From the NCBI GenBank assembly GCA_963978895.1, contig OZ022238.1:38543820-38607819 (forward strand): a stretch of DNA of 64,000 bases, written 5' to 3'. Below, one piece after another: positions 1-11,664 of the stretch. The position numbers and the translations under genes were made by a program. Every line of letters begins with the position of its first letter. Position 1 is the stretch's first letter. The notes under the pieces are model-generated. The model was not told where the DNA came from. It ran no database searches and saw only the letters and a list, made by a program, of their open reading frames with translations. The DNA comes from Erpobdella octoculata (lineage: Eukaryota; Annelida; Clitellata; Hirudinida; Erpobdellidae).

Positions 1-175
1 AACATTTATCTAAATAATGTGATCATTTATCTGAATAGTGTGAACATTTATCTAAATATTGTAAATATTTATTTAAACAATGTGAACCTTTATCTAAACA
101 ATGTGAACCTTTATCTAAATAATGTGATCATTAATCTAAATAATGTAAACATTTATCTAAATAATATAAATAGCT
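1..175. repeat. AT-rich minisatellite, 23-24 bp unit
   Basis: About seven imperfect copies of a unit reading roughly ATTTATCTAAATAATGTGA follow each other from the window edge. The array probably continues to the left. It lies downstream of the last visible EF-hand exon, so it may be intronic. Confidence 0.8.
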
Positions 176-1295
176 GAATAATAGATCTTAGAAAACCGAT
201 AAGTTTGAGATGGGTTTATAGCCGTTTATAATTAGATAACAAAACAAGCCAAAAAAAATTGTTAAATGCGGAATGCTAAAAAATGTCTTGAGACGAGAAA
301 GGAAAATAGAAAAATCTTCTAATGATTCTTTTGATAGACGGGTTCTCAGACTGTGTAAACAAAAGAGTGACAATTTATCTAAATAACTAGACAACCATAG
401 AATAGAAAATTTTCTTATGATATTTATTATGAACGCCCTTTAGACAGTTTTGACGCTGACTTCTCGGAATGTTATACAACAGAACCCCTTTGGACTATTT
501 CAGACTCAAACACATATAATCCAAATGCATTTAAACTAGGAAGAACATTAAAAGTTCTGAAAAATTTTTCAAGTCTAAATACTATTTTTAGAATATGCTT
601 CAAGTTTAGCCTCATAACGTCAACTCCCGACGATGACTTTTGCATATAAAAACAAAATTACTTAAAAATCCGTTCAAAGTTTTTTGTGTGCTGTATAGCG
701 ACAACGATGTAAAACTTAATTTTAATTACTAGATCAAAAAAAATAAAGCTACAGAAAACAACGCTTAACTGATTAAACAACCACCAATGTTGGTATTCAG
801 ATTGTCAGAAAGACTCTGTACGGAACACTAGTATTATTGATCGCAAAGACACAATGCGTGGAACGTTTAATTTGACGTGTTTTAAACCCACAACATCACC
901 ATGAAAAACAAATAAACCTGTGTGTCACGAACCAGTACTCACTCTACCAGAAGTCCTTCCACAGAACGACGCTTCAAAGGCTCGACCATCCATACCTGCA
1001 TGGGTCATTTTTTTAAGGCCCGGCCCATCTACTTCTCGACTTGGCCCCGTCTACAAATCGGACCGGCCTATTCTACAACTCGGCCCGGCTCCTTCTACAG
1101 GCTCAAAATTCCAAACCTGACCTGTGCTGACCTGTGTCTGACCCGACCCATACTGACTTGATATTATAGACAACGTAAAAAACAGGGCCGTCTTAACGAT
1201 CCTAATATGACGTCCCGGTTCATACCGGACTCTCGTCTTCGCACATAACAACTTTTCAAGCAACCCATTAAAGTAAAAATTAAATTATAACAAAC
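176..1295. other. Non-coding stretch, probably intron of the EF-hand gene
   Basis: No recognisable coding exon, RNA or transposon was found here. The upstream exon (1,296-1,535) ends in phase 1, so an exon starting with AN, completing a GAN codon for Asp/Glu, is expected at or beyond this stretch. I could not identify it. Positions about 1,010-1,150 are locally richer in C and G than their surroundings. Confidence 0.5.
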
Positions 1296-1535
1296 CTTTG
1301 AAAAATATTTTATTAGACTTGATGTTTGCTTCTTCCATCATAACTTTGACGTCACTGTCAGTTAGAGGAACACCGAGGGCACCAAATGACGCTTTGAGTT
1401 CCTGGGTGTCAATGAACCCGTTGCCGTCTCTGTCCATTGCCCTGAACATTTCACGTGCTTCAACTTCCTCTGGCAATGGTTTCTCGTATTGCTTCACCAG
1501 CAGTAAAAATTCGTCAAAGTCAATTTTACCGTTGC
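1296..1535 (-). CDS. EF-hand gene, exon 8 of those visible (module 3: end of hand 8, hand 9, hand 10)
   Basis: Calmodulin-like Ca2+-binding exon, 240 nt, entered in phase 1 and left in phase 1. The acceptor is a pyrimidine-rich tract ending CAG at 1,536-1,538 and the donor is GTTTGT from 1,295. Its first codon completes Gly at position 4 of the loop DLDGNGKIDFDE begun in the exon at 9,573-9,719. It then encodes a canonical loop DRDGNGFIDTQE and a degenerate loop ANIKSNKIFFK whose twelfth residue lies across the next splice. Hand 9 has all expected side-chain ligands (D,D,N at 1,3,5 and E at 12). Hand 10 lacks the Asp at position 1 and the Gly at 6, so it should not bind Ca2+ normally. The same degenerate fourth loop ends the exon at 11,168 and, in form, the first exon. 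Confidence 0.88.
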
Positions 1536-2867
1536 CTGAAAAGAAAGATAAGCTTACGAAAGGTCCATTCTTATTAAAATTCTATGAAAGATGTTTTATA
1601 ATCACTTACTCAATAACTGAACATCCTGTTTCGATATTTTAATTTATTTAAATGTCATTAAAAAGTTTGCCTAAAAATGAGTTAAAAAACAAATTAGTTT
1701 TCAACAATTTAAAAAAAACTCTGACTGGAAAGTGTGCCTATTTGTTTACTTTTTACAAGAACAAAATTGGCTTAAACAAATTTTTAATTTTGTCAATCAG
1801 CCAGATTTTGTTGTCCATAAAACGTAAAATAATAAACTGATTAAAAAAATGTTTGATAATAAAGACTATCTTCATGTAAAATTGTGTTCGAATAGTACCA
1901 GCGGTTTGGATGTGATAAAAGAGCAAACACATATTGGTTTTATGTATAAATAATAGTATCTAACAGAAATTTGAATACTTTGGTTTAAATATACTAGGGG
2001 TGCACCAATTATCGGCCTGTTATTGATATCGACTGTTTTGCAATCGTTTAAATTTAAATAACATACAATAAAATTAATTAAAATCTTAAATAACATTATA
2101 ACTACAAAGAGTTTAATAATAATACCGAAAAGATTTTTAAAACCACGTTTCTAATCTGCACTAAAAAAGACCAATATAGTTCTATGGCTATATAGAAATT
2201 TTTTTAACATACATACTAAGATCTAATAGTAAAATTCTATAACTTATAATGAGGATCGCCTTCCAGAATATAAATAAATGCGTCTTAACACGGGTTTTGC
2301 AGACGGTTCCCAGCAAGATGGTTCGTTTGCTTTCCAGCTTTTATTAAAAAAACGTTTTTGTATGTTAGATTTCTGCCGGTACCTTTCAAGCTTGCACGCA
2401 GATTTGTAACCACACGTTAAACCTGATTGGTTTTCCTCGTCTCGTCTTGCAACTTATATAAACTTAAAGCCTCAATACATAAGACGATTTAATTGTCACT
2501 CAGTCTCCAAAGCTTGATTCCATACTTTACGGGCGTGCTGGGGTTTATACTGCGTAAAGGGACACTATCCACAAAACGTTATTGTTCATCGCAGATGACA
2601 TTTTAAGAGGGAGCAAAAGCATCTTCTAATGTTTTTTTTCCACATATCAAACACGTCAGTCTGACACCGTTCTCTACGTTTAGCTGCGTCGTCAAATATA
2701 ACGTCAAATACACGTGATAATTTTGTGAAACGAGTTCTTGAGACGCTATTAAAAAATATTTGACGTCTACTCTGTGTTCAACAGCAGCTGATTAACCTGT
2801 TATTTTTTGCTTTGTAGACGGCAGTTAGCAGCACCAGGCCAGCAAAACAAAGCAGTTCCTCATGTTC
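1536..2867. other. Intronic AT-rich sequence, nothing firmly identified
   Basis: This is the intron between EF-hand exons at 9,573 and 1,535. No gene is visible. At 1,997-2,040 a stretch beginning AGGGGTGCACCAATTATCGG resembles an end of some hAT transposons, but no partner end was found. At about 1,900 a short stretch CAGCGGTTTGGATGTGATAA resembles a block of the Helitron-like elements described later. Confidence 0.4.
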
Positions 2868-3830
2868 AGAGTCAGATTAAATGAATATTTATCCGATATA
2901 TTACCGGTTTCTTGTGGTGTGCCACAAGGAAGCGTTTTAGGTCCTATGTTGTTTTTGATATAAATTAATGACATTCAGACGGCTTGTGACAATATATATC
3001 TGTTTGCTGATGATGCAAAGATTTATTGCGACATTGAAAGTGTTAGTGATGTAGTAGATTTACAAAAAGACATTGCCAGAGTCATGTAATGGTTTAATAA
3101 ATGAAAAATGAGAGTTAATAGAGACAAGTGTTGCCTGCTGAGAGTGAGTAAGCAAAAACAGAAGTCTAATTATTTTACAGGTTATTTGATTCTGAGGGAA
3201 CCAGTTATCCGATTCCATTAATGAGCAATGCATCCGACTTGGACATTGTTGTTGATTGCATGCTGCAATTTAAAAAGCACATTAATATTAGAATTAAAAA
3301 ACCAGTTCTTTTTTGAGAATTGTTGCGAGGAACTTCAGGGTCTTGACGGAAGAATCTTTTTTGTGTTTATATAAAGCAATAATAAGAACACAGCTGAAAT
3401 ATGGGGTTCGGGTGTAGAGTCCATATAAGAAGGGTCTAGCGAAAGAGATCGAAAAAGTACAGAAAATGGCAACAAAGTTAGTTTTGTCATATAAAGGGCT
3501 AACTTACGCTGAAAGGCTGAAATTGTTGAAACTGCCATCTTAGTATATAGAAAGAAGCAGGCTGATATGATCCTGCTCTACAATATGATGTTTGGTCGGA
3601 TACAGGAGTCCCAATGCCCGGTTTTGAATTTATGTTGGGATAGAAGAACTAGGAGTTATGACTCGAAGTTTTTAACGAGGTTAGCCCATAAGGATTGTAA
3701 AAAGTTTTTTTCACTAATAGAGTAGTGTGCGATTGGAATAATCTCCTACAGACAGTTGTGTCATCACCGGATGTGACTACTTTTAGAATTTTGTTGTTTT
3801 AACACTTTGCTGACAGAATTTTGAAATTTG
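2868..3830 (+). pseudogene. Fossil CR1-like LINE reverse transcriptase, 3' part
   Basis: Translation shows RT core motifs in order: SCGVPQGSVLGP at about 2,910-2,945, an LFLI-stop-INDI segment, then YLFADDAKIY at about 3,000, which is the catalytic FADD box. Further on come WFNK and a C-terminal stretch YAERLKLLKLP (about 3,505-3,540) typical of CR1/L2-type LINE ends. In-frame stops replace the Tyr of the LFLIYIN motif and residues either side of WFNK, and the frame shifts later. It is an old dead copy in an intron of the EF-hand gene. Clade assignment beyond CR1/L2-like is inference. Confidence 0.75.
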
Positions 3831-4099
3831 ATTTGACTTGAACTTTCTTTATGATTTTGGTTTTTATTAATTAATTAGTTAATTATTGCTTATATATTTT
3901 GATTTATATATTACTTTTTTTTATTAAGTTTTGTTTTTGTCGTAATAGTGAGCTTTGTAGTTGATTTTTCGGCAAGGGTCTACAATTTTATTTGTCCACT
4001 TTGATACTTCAAGCTAAATATGCTCTCTAAAAAACAAACCAAAAGTCGAAACAGGAGTATCCAAGTTTCTTGTGGCATATCGTGTCGAGCCAGGATTGA

Positions 4100-4862
4100 A
4101 ATGCATGACATTTGTTGATGAACGTTTTTCCGGGTATCCCGTACTGGGTTACGATACCAAACTGTTTTTTTAATCTTCTAATATCAAAATTTCATTATCA
4201 TTATCATTACTAGTTTTAAGTGATTCATCCACGGCATCATTCTCCATGTTGCTGTCGCTATCACTCAAACTTCTTCCAGCACTTATATAGGAGGCTTAAA
4301 ATCAAAACATGAATCTGATGAGTGTTCCTCTTCACAACTTACATTACTCCCTTCATCACTTTCTAAGTTTAGTAAAATGTCCCAAACATGTTGAGCTGTA
4401 AATATCCGACGTGTTGCCGTCTTGAAAATTATAAAAGACTTTTGTAAAAAGACCAGCCAAGAGTTTATTAAAATCCAGAAAAAATAAAAATGTCGTTAGT
4501 AGGCGGACTTAAAGAAAAGCAATAAAATAACATAAATACAATAAAATATAAACAATTACACAAAATAAAAATTAATTTAGGGATAAAACAAAACTAACAA
4601 ATTTATAAATGCAAAAAAATGTCACAAATTTGTTATTTATAAAGCCAAATCGTTTCTTTCTACAGATAAAATAAATGGGGTCGTTTTTACCCCAGTGGTA
4701 TCAAGTGTTATTTTTAAAAATAATGGTAAAAAAGATAGAATGCAAAAAATCCAAAAAAGGGTAGTCCGTTTGAACATCTATTCATTGTATACTCAAGTAT
4801 ACTGCATCACTTCAAACACCCTCTTGGGTCAAAAACGACCCCAGCAGTCGTTCCAAGGTTAA
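4100..4862 (-). mobile_element. piggyBac-like transposon remnant (5' end and N-terminal coding debris)
   Basis: Read on the minus strand, sequence starts at a TTAA at 4,859-4,862, the piggyBac target, followed about 20 bp in by a palindromic block GGGGTCGTTTTTGACCC. A matching GGGGTCGTTTTTACCCC block recurs at 4,677-4,693. Further along is an N-terminal piggyBac-like translation with RRIFTAQHVWDILLN, an acidic Ser/Glu-rich segment, then WYRNPVRDTRKN. Stops and shifts break the frame and the catalytic DDD region is absent. The family call rests on TTAA, the palindrome and the acidic N-terminus, so it is moderately secure. Confidence 0.55.
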
Positions 4863-5514
4863 ATAATTTCTGCTATAACTACTACATGAGGTCACCATTG
4901 AGTTGATAAATTTAATCAAAAAACTGTCAAAGTCGAAGAGTGATTGAAGAAAATATTAAAATCAAAACATAAGTATTTGAAATGGTTTCTTGGAATTTTA
5001 TGGCACATTAAATTTGAATTCTGTGTTTCTGGTTACACGTTGATGGCATGTTTTATGAATATTTGTCAGTCCTTAATCTGCCACGTTCTTTATTGAATAT
5101 ACAAGTTTGTAAAAACACAACTTTGGTTCAGTGTTGTGTACTTTTATGTACAGACATAATTTCTGTAATTAAGAAAATTTTGAGACAGTTTAAATAATGA
5201 ATGGTTCATTCAAGTTACTTTATTATTTTATCCATCTACAAGTAACAATGGGCGGACATTTCTTTAAAGTCCAACAACATTTTTGACAAAATCATGCTAG
5301 CGGCTCAGCCAATTTAAAAGCGCTTTTTCAAAATTTCAAATCTGTGTTTCGATTGCTTCAAGTGCCTGCAGTACTTTCAAAACCCCAATATGTTATGGCT
5401 GGGACCGACAGCAAACAGGTACTGGTGCCATGAGGCCACTTCAAACAAGGAAGTCGCTTATAACTTTCAAAGAACTGCACTGAGACCAAATATTTTTGAT
5501 CACATGATTTCCTT
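4863..5514. other. Intronic sequence, nothing recognised
   Basis: Stop-rich on the plus strand, with only a short unrecognised open frame on the minus strand at 5,358-5,564. No repeats of note. Confidence 0.4.
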
Positions 5515-5905
5515 TTAGTAAGGTTGTGCCAATCTATTGCCCTTTCTACCCCGATCCAGCGCAATATAACTCATATATACTTTTATATTAGATTTTCCAC
5601 TGTTTCGTTTAGTCAACGCTATTACTGAGCCATCATCAACCTCAAACTCTGTCCCTTTATCCGCTGTGGATCTACAAAGCTCGATTTTGCACTGCAGGAA
5701 CACCCGATGTCTTGATTGCTTCTTGAACTCTTCTATTTTTCCTATTTTGCTAAACAGATTTTTCGGAGAATCGTCTAGATCGAGGATATTAAGCATTAAT
5801 TGGAGATCATCATTTTTAAATGTCGTTTTGAAGCGGTCAACAAGTTTTGATTGTTTTCTTTCTAACGCTCTGGTCTCGTTTTATTATTTCCCATTTTACT
5901 AACTC
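5515..5905 (-). CDS. Unrecognised open frame within an intron
   Basis: A minus-strand frame stays open for about 130 codons, with a Met at 5,796. It has mixed charged and hydrophobic composition (for example NILDLDDSPKNLFSKIGKIE) rather than the low complexity of other local frames. I do not recognise a family. It lies in the long intron between EF-hand exons at 9,573 and 1,535, and could be debris of a transposon or chance. Confidence 0.2.
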
Positions 5906-7765
5906 AGACACGAAATGTTCTTACAAGGCTTTTCAAACCAATTAACGACCATCTCCCTTCTGACACAGAATTAAACAATAATTCATCATAAATTATTTTA
6001 AAAAAATATTGCTTATACTTATTGGATATTAAAACACTTAACTGTAATTTTTAATTTATGTAATTAAATGTTTCTTGAATCGCTTTACTTGAATATTTAT
6101 TTTGCAATAATTCTTTAATTAAATATCTAACCAAAAACAAGTATGATACAAATTACTACAGAATGAATTTATATTCTGGAAAAATAGTTTTTCTCCAAAA
6201 ATAGACAAAAACAAAACAAATAAATTAAAAAAATATTTTTTTTTGTCAATGTATTTTTTATGATATTTTCATTCATGCAAAGTTTTATGACCAGCCTGGG
6301 TCAAATTTTTTCTGTTTATCTGCATGGAATCATTTTTTAATAAAAAATTCTATCAAACTGCTTTCAACAACAACAAAAAACTACTGATTGAAATCTGAAA
6401 GAATATGAAAGACATCCAACATTATTTGTAGCCGATAACCATCGTAACTAATTTCATTAATTTCGCATTCGATGTGACAGCACTCATTCAATAAAATCTC
6501 ACTTCAAACCATTTAATTTAATTTATCTTAAAATTTCTTTAAAACCTGATTATATTTCTTTTATATTCACCGAGAAATGAAAACAAAAACAACTGCACAA
6601 TCTCGCGGAGACAAAACAAGAAAAACATTTTTTACAAGGATAGACATCTCGTGATCGCTAAAACAAAACGAAATATAAGACTCATAAAAAGCAGATCTAT
6701 ATCATCGAACAGGATGCATTGAACAGGCGCGTCAGAAAATTGTCACGCGAAAATCAATATTGGGAATTGGAGAAGTTTTCAAAATATTATTTTGCAACCG
6801 AGTCTGTTATTTGCGCCTCCATAGCAAACATGCAACAAAACTCCATCCCAACCCCCTTCCCTATTTCCCCATTTTCCTCAAAAAACATCAGCTTTCATTC
6901 CGCTATTCTGAATAATATCACGAAATTTTAGTATTAATTTTTTTGTTGAATAAAACTTGAATGCTTTTTCTATTTTTAAAACTTTTAATTTTATTATTCA
7001 CAATATATGGTTTTTCGTTCAATTAAAGAACAGGAAGACATAAAAATAAAATAAACAAGACGACCATTTATGTGTCATTTTTATGAAAATTTTAAAACTA
7101 AATAGAACGATAAAAATATTATTAAAAATATAAAAAAATATTATTCATCACCAGCTGTTCAAAAAAGTTCAACTCAGAAAGAGAAAAAAGTTAGGAAAAA
7201 AAGAGAGGAGGAAGGAGAGAGAAGTAGACAAGAACAGTGAGAGAAATAAATGAGATAAACGAGAAAAATTTAACTCCCGCTGTTATGAAATAAAAATTCA
7301 CTTCTAATGTACATGATTGGTTAATTATGTTTAAAATATACAGAAAAATAAAATGTATTTATATATTGATAATTTGTTTAGCTATTTTAGTCTTAAATTA
7401 AAAAAAAAATAAAATAAATTTCTTTTTTTTTAAAACTTTGAAATTATTAAAAATAAAAAGAAAAAATGCAGTTATTTGTGCACATTTCCGGGTATAATTT
7501 GTTATTTTTCTTAATCGTTCTAAAAATTTAACGCATGGAATACTTCTTTGCCAAATGCAAATATTATGAATTGCGAAATATAAACTTTCATAATGTATAT
7601 TCATCTTGGTGTTCAACACGATCAAATGGCGGTGTTGATTTTTTTTGTAAAGAGGTGTGTTTCAAGATTTCATTATTTTACAATCATGAGTGCAGTTTTA
7701 ATATTTAAGTTGATTAAAAACTCATTTAACTATTTTTCAAAAATTGTTTTTAATTCACTAGTCAA
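5906..7765. other. AT-rich intronic sequence
   Basis: No coding or RNA feature is supportable. There is a purine-rich stretch GAGAGAAGTAGACAAGAACA at about 7,216 and several A/T homopolymers. Confidence 0.4.
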
Positions 7766-8111
7766 CACTAGCGTAGCAAGGGTTTTTGGCGCCAGGGGCA
7801 AAGTTTAAGCAATCCCATCTATCAACTTTTCCTCCAAAAATAGTTTTATGATCAGCGGGGGTAGTTGTAGGTACTTTTCCCACAATTTTTTCGTAAACCT
7901 TATACACTTTTGCTTCCAAAAATAGCTGATAATCGGGGGGCGTAGTCGTAGGTCCTTTTCCCAACATTTTTCTAAAACCTTATACACTTTTTTTTTCTAA
8001 AACCTTATACACTTTTGCTTCCACTGATATTGCGGCCGTCTTTAGCCTCCCCTAGCCACAAGCCCCCGGGCGCGGCTGCCTCTCTCCTTGCCCTTATTCT
8101 CTACGCCACTG
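7766..8111. mobile_element. hAT-like MITE, about 346 bp
   Basis: The left end reads CACTAGCGTAGCAAGGG and the right end reads CTCTACGCCACTG, giving imperfect terminal inverted repeats of the CAGTGGCGTAG type common in hAT-like elements. The flanking 8-mers are CTAGTCAA and CCAATCAA, six of eight identical. Internally it holds two diverged copies of a roughly 110-bp segment containing CTTATACACTTTTGCTTCCA. Confidence 0.6.
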
Positions 8112-9572
8112 CCAATCAATGCTAATACGGCAGGTGGTTTGTTACGGAACAACAAATTAATTACTCTTTAAAAACTGGCTTAATGAAGTTCATTTTAATG
8201 AACAACTCAAATGTTATCCAACCGGTGTACAAGGTATGATGTACACATGCTTAATTATAATGAAATACACCAATAAAACTTTCGGCCTATGCTTCGGCTT
8301 ACTTGAGGATCATAACAGGCCGGGTAAAGTCAGTCTGCCCTGATTGATCTATTTCATATGAATCACAACAAAACGAGGCTGGCTTAATATTCATGAGGCA
8401 GTTTAATATTCATGAGACGGGTCTGTCCGTTCATCATTCGCCAGCTAAACAACCATGAGCAACTTTGTTCTCGATTTTTAAATTTTAAAATAGAAAAATG
8501 ATTTGTCTGTGGAATTCAAAATTCAATTATTATATTTAGAATATCAAATTATTCCAATTTAATAAAGCGCATCACAACGCGTCAGAGTTTGAAAAATCTG
8601 ACATAAAAGCTCAATATCTAAGCTGAAAATTTAATATTTTTTACCACCCGTTCCGCAATAGAACATGTTCTAAATAATCTTAGATTTTTATTGCTTTGCT
8701 TTGTCGTTGTGTTTCATCGCTTGCTTGCATGCTTGCTTTCATGCTTGCTTGCATGCTGCATTGCTCACATTGTCCTATTGCAGCCCTTCAATACATTCTG
8801 TCCTGAGAGATGATGAAACCTGTTGCATTCAATTATTTTTTAATTCACACTCACCTAAACAACACATTCTTAGTATTCTTTGTATTATGACGTCTTACTC
8901 ACAACAGCTTTTACTTAATTACATTCAGCTTGTACTTAATTACATTCAGTCGGTGTTTCATCACAAATCCAGGTCAACTATAAAAGATCGTAGAAACAAA
9001 CTTAAAAAATTAACAAGAAGATCTTCTGCTAAAAAAACCGCTCAGTTTTGCATTTAATTGTGCATAACTTGATAATTGTGCATTAGTCGATAATTGTTCA
9101 TAACACTCAGCATAACTTGAACAATGTGTTAGAACACATGTATAGACATAAGACCTCTGTTAAACTACGCAAGTACAAGATTTTCTTCTTTTCTCCATAA
9201 AGTTTCTCTTGCAAGTTTTTGATCACGCGTGCCATTTTTAGCTTAAAATCAGCTTATTCGTTTTTCAAACTTGAATCTCAATCACTCCAGAAATCATTCA
9301 TAGTAGAATAACAAAGAATCATGACTGATTGTTTTAATGAATCTGAATGCTGCGTTCGATTTTGTTCCATCAATCTTTAACCGATTTACGTATAATATTC
9401 AACATTGTCGTCTCGCTTTTTTATTTAAATCTTTTCAGATGTACTGAAATATTAAACTCAAGTTTCCTAATTTGTTATGTAATTTGTTGTCAATTTAAAA
9501 ACTTCATTCCTGTGATTTTTTTCGAAACAAAATACTTTCAAATATAAAGATTATAACGAAGAAATTACAAAC
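8112..9572. other. Intronic sequence, nothing firmly identified
   Basis: A short run of GCTTGCTTGCATGCTTGCTT units lies at 8,720-8,757. A 118-codon plus-strand frame at 8,701-9,057 has no recognisable family and I do not treat it as a gene. Confidence 0.4.
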
Positions 9573-9719
9573 CATCGAGATCGACTTGCTCGAAAACTTC
9601 AGAGATGCATTCCTCAGAGGGGTGAACTCCCATTGAAAGAAGTACTTCAACGACTTCTTCCTTTGTAATGAAACCATCTCCATCCATGTCAAACAAGAAG
9701 AACACTGCCCGAATTTCAG
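9573..9719 (-). CDS. EF-hand gene, exon 7 (module 3: hand 7 and start of hand 8)
   Basis: A 147-nt exon, phase 1 in and phase 1 out. The acceptor is TTTTGTTACAG and the donor is GTTTGT. It encodes EIRAVFFLFDMDGDGFITKE followed by a long helix and ends DLD-G, with that Gly codon split by the intron. Loop DMDGDGFITKEE is a canonical EF-hand loop. Joining to the exon at 1,535 restores a second canonical loop, DLDGNGKIDFDE. The splice join upstream to the exon ending at 10,476 restores LTKQQEIAEIRAVFF, the standard calmodulin-family entry into a first hand. Confidence 0.9.
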
Positions 9720-9944
9720 CTGTAACAAAAATACAGATAAAAATAACATCAGATAATTTTCTTTCAACTTTTATTCTGTCTGGTTAATAAAAAATATTAT
9801 TTTAAGTTATACTGTGGCTTCGAACTGAAGATTTCAACGATTTAGGAGGTAGGAGAAGCGTTCTAATTAAAAATAATTATTTTTTTTATTTCAACAAAAT
9901 ATGAGTTTTAAGTTACTAAATAAAAAACTCAGGATGTGTCTGTA

Positions 9945-10050
9945 ATGATTTGTAATCATTTGTAATGATTTGTAATCATTTGTAATGATTTGTTATGAAT
10001 TGTCATGAATTGTAATGATTTGCAAAGATTTGTCATAATTTGTAATGATT
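9945..10050. repeat. Minisatellite, 22-bp palindromic unit
   Basis: Several copies of a dyad unit alternating TGTAATGATT and TGTAATCATT. It lies in the intron between the exons at 10,476 and 9,719. Confidence 0.7.
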
Positions 10051-10475
10051 TGAGCATCACGTGATGTAATTATGTGTTATATATTTTTAAAGAGTATACA
10101 TTTAATTTGGAAAAAATCTTACAAGAAATTGTTTTATTACTAAACAATTTAGAAATTATTATCTACATAATTAAAACGTGTATAAATATAACGTATTTAT
10201 TATAAAGATGTTTTTGAAGGCATATAAAAAGAATCACAATTTGTTTTCGAGTTTCATGGAAACTCCACAATAAGATTTTTTTTTAAATGAAATTTTATGT
10301 TAAAATTACTCCTTCAGGCGTAGATGTAACCCCTTATCGTGTGCAAATGTTACGCCTCCCAACGGGTATAAATATAAAAGCCCCGTACGCAGCCGTGTAA
10401 TGGATACCCCATTAACTGAAAACTATCTTTACATTTAAAATTCAAAAAAGGATTCATTTCATAAAGGTTTCTCAC
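10051..10475. other. Intron sequence of the EF-hand gene
   Basis: AT-rich with no recognised element. The donor GTGAGA of the exon ending at 10,476 lies at its right edge. Confidence 0.5.
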
Positions 10476-10536
10476 CAATTTCTTGCTGTTTCGTTAGCTT
10501 ATTGGTGAAAGACTTTTTAGTTTCAATTTGTTTTTG
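10476..10536 (-). CDS. EF-hand gene, exon 6 (linker between modules 2 and 3)
   Basis: A 61-nt exon, phase 0 in and phase 1 out, with acceptor TTTTTTATTTCAG and strong donor GTGAGA. It encodes QKQIETKKSFTNKLTKQQEI plus the first base of an Ala codon completed at 9,719. The LTKQQEI segment matches the LTEEQIAE-type helix that precedes the first EF-hand in calmodulin-family proteins, which explains the exon's place between two modules. It would be missed by length-filtered ORF searches. Confidence 0.82.
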
Positions 10537-10614
10537 CTGAAATAAAAAAGAATTTTTTTTAAAAACATTCTCATTCTTTCGAAAATATTTCACCAAAGAT
10601 ATAAAAAAAGTCAC

Positions 10615-10685
10615 CGAATGCGGGGGTGGTGCAGTGGCGTCCATACTCGACGTTGAGCATTGATTCATATAAATGCGACAAAAAT
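10615..10685 (-). CDS. EF-hand gene, exon 5 (end of hand 6 and inter-module linker)
   Basis: A 71-nt exon, phase 1 in and phase 0 out, with acceptor CTGCCATTTTGCAG and donor GTGACT. Its first two bases complete a GAT codon, giving the Asp at position 12 of the degenerate loop KIGPSGRISFTD begun at 11,168. The exiting helix FCRIYMNQC follows, then a Ser/Ala/Pro-rich linker ending PPPHS. Phase 0 matches the next exon at 10,536. The phase agreement on both sides and the fit to the EF-hand are the evidence, because the sequence alone is not distinctive. Confidence 0.75.
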
Positions 10686-10890
10686 CTGCAAAATGGCAGA
10701 GTTTAATGGAATCTAATTTAAATCAGTTTCAGTTTAAATAAAATATAAAATACAATAACATTTTGTGAAAATTTTCTTCTATAGAATTATTTAAAAAAAG
10801 TGAATTTCGTTAATTTGATGTTCTATTAATAAAAAAAAAACCAACATAAAATGTTATATAACATCAGACATGAGTCACGATGGATAGTTA

Positions 10891-10892
<2 letters not shown>

Positions 10893-10975
<83 letters not shown>

Positions 10976-11058
10976 CGATGACGATGATGATGATGATGTG
11001 ATGATGATGATGATGATGATGTGATGATTATGATGATGATGATGACGACGACGATGAC

Positions 11059-11089
<31 letters not shown>

Positions 11090-11100
11090 ATGGTGATGGG
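10893..11100. repeat. (GAT)n microsatellite with GAC/GGT variants
   Basis: About 200 bp of GAT repeats, interrupted, starting about 70 bp downstream of the donor of the EF-hand exon ending at 11,168. The apparent poly-His and poly-Ser open frames here are translations of this array. Confidence 0.95.
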
Positions 11101-11167
11101 TGGAGGTAGTGATAAGAATGATAGAGATGGTGATAGTGATGATTGATGATGGCAAAACACAACATAC

Positions 11168-11268
11168 CAGTGAATGAAATTCTACCAGACGGTCCAATCT
11201 TGGCCGATTTCATCATGGCACGCAAGTCGCTTTCTGTTAACGTCATGCCGAGTTGCTGCATTGTGGAT
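11168..11268 (-). CDS. EF-hand gene, exon 4 (module 2: helix and degenerate hand 6)
   Basis: A 101-nt exon, phase 2 in and phase 1 out, with acceptor AAATTTCAG and donor GTATGT. It encodes STMQQLGMTLTESDLRAMMK followed by the degenerate loop KIGPSGRISFT, whose last residue is supplied by the exon at 10,685. The start completes a Lys codon from the exon ending at 11,352. In module 3 the equivalent of this exon is fused with its upstream neighbour, so an intron was gained here or lost there. Confidence 0.88.
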
Positions 11269-11351
11269 CTGAAATTTGAAGATACAATTTTGTTTGATGT
11301 CTATCAGTTTGAATCAAAAAACAGACTTATTCGAAGAAGAAATGTATTCAC

Positions 11352-11559
11352 TTGAGGTCATCTGCATTTAAGTAGCCATCTTTATCTTTATCGAATACTT
11401 GAAAGGCTTCAGCTAATTCTTGAGTCTTAAGGTGGCTTGGAGACATCCGGGCGTCTCTTGTTCCACATTTTGCTTTTGCGTTTCCTTCTTCCGCCGCTAA
11501 ATTCGTTTGATGTCTGCTGATTGCTTTACAGAATTCTTCAAAGTTGATTGAGCCATCGC
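11352..11559 (-). CDS. EF-hand gene, exon 3 (module 2: rest of hand 4, hand 5)
   Basis: A 208-nt exon, phase 1 in and phase 2 out, with acceptor TTTCCTAAAG and donor GTGAAT. The first bases complete Gly in the loop DLDGDGSINFEE that started in the exon at 11,665-11,808. It continues FCKAISRHQT and then a longer linker than in module 3, containing AEEGNAKAKCGTRDARMSPS. Then comes AFQVFDKDKDGYLNADDLK. Loop 5, DKDKDGYLNADD, has Asp rather than Glu at position 12. Calmodulin-family knowledge suggests weaker or altered Ca2+/Mg2+ selectivity for a 12-Asp loop, though this is inference for this protein. Confidence 0.9.
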
Positions 11560-11664
11560 CTTTAGGAAACGAAACTTAAATCATTTAATTGTCAAATCTA
11601 ACGCTTGAAAGTTTCAGAGACATTTATTTCGTTAACAAAATCAAAAATGAAAACTGACTCCAAC

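Noticed and set aside
1..175. CRISPR-like direct repeats (also 9,945 and 21,418)
   Set aside because: Units are contiguous and diverged with no unique spacers, and the genome is eukaryotic.
1997..2060. hAT transposon end AGGGGTGCACCAATTATCGG
   Set aside because: No matching opposite end or target duplication could be found, so it is not listed as an element.
8701..9057. 118-codon plus-strand frame
   Set aside because: No recognisable domain and unbalanced composition. It lies in an intron antisense to the EF-hand gene.
10826..11197. Poly-His/poly-Ser frame (also the Met/His frames at 19,363-19,596)
   Set aside because: Translation of (GAT)n. The only coding part is the EF-hand exon at its edge, in another frame.
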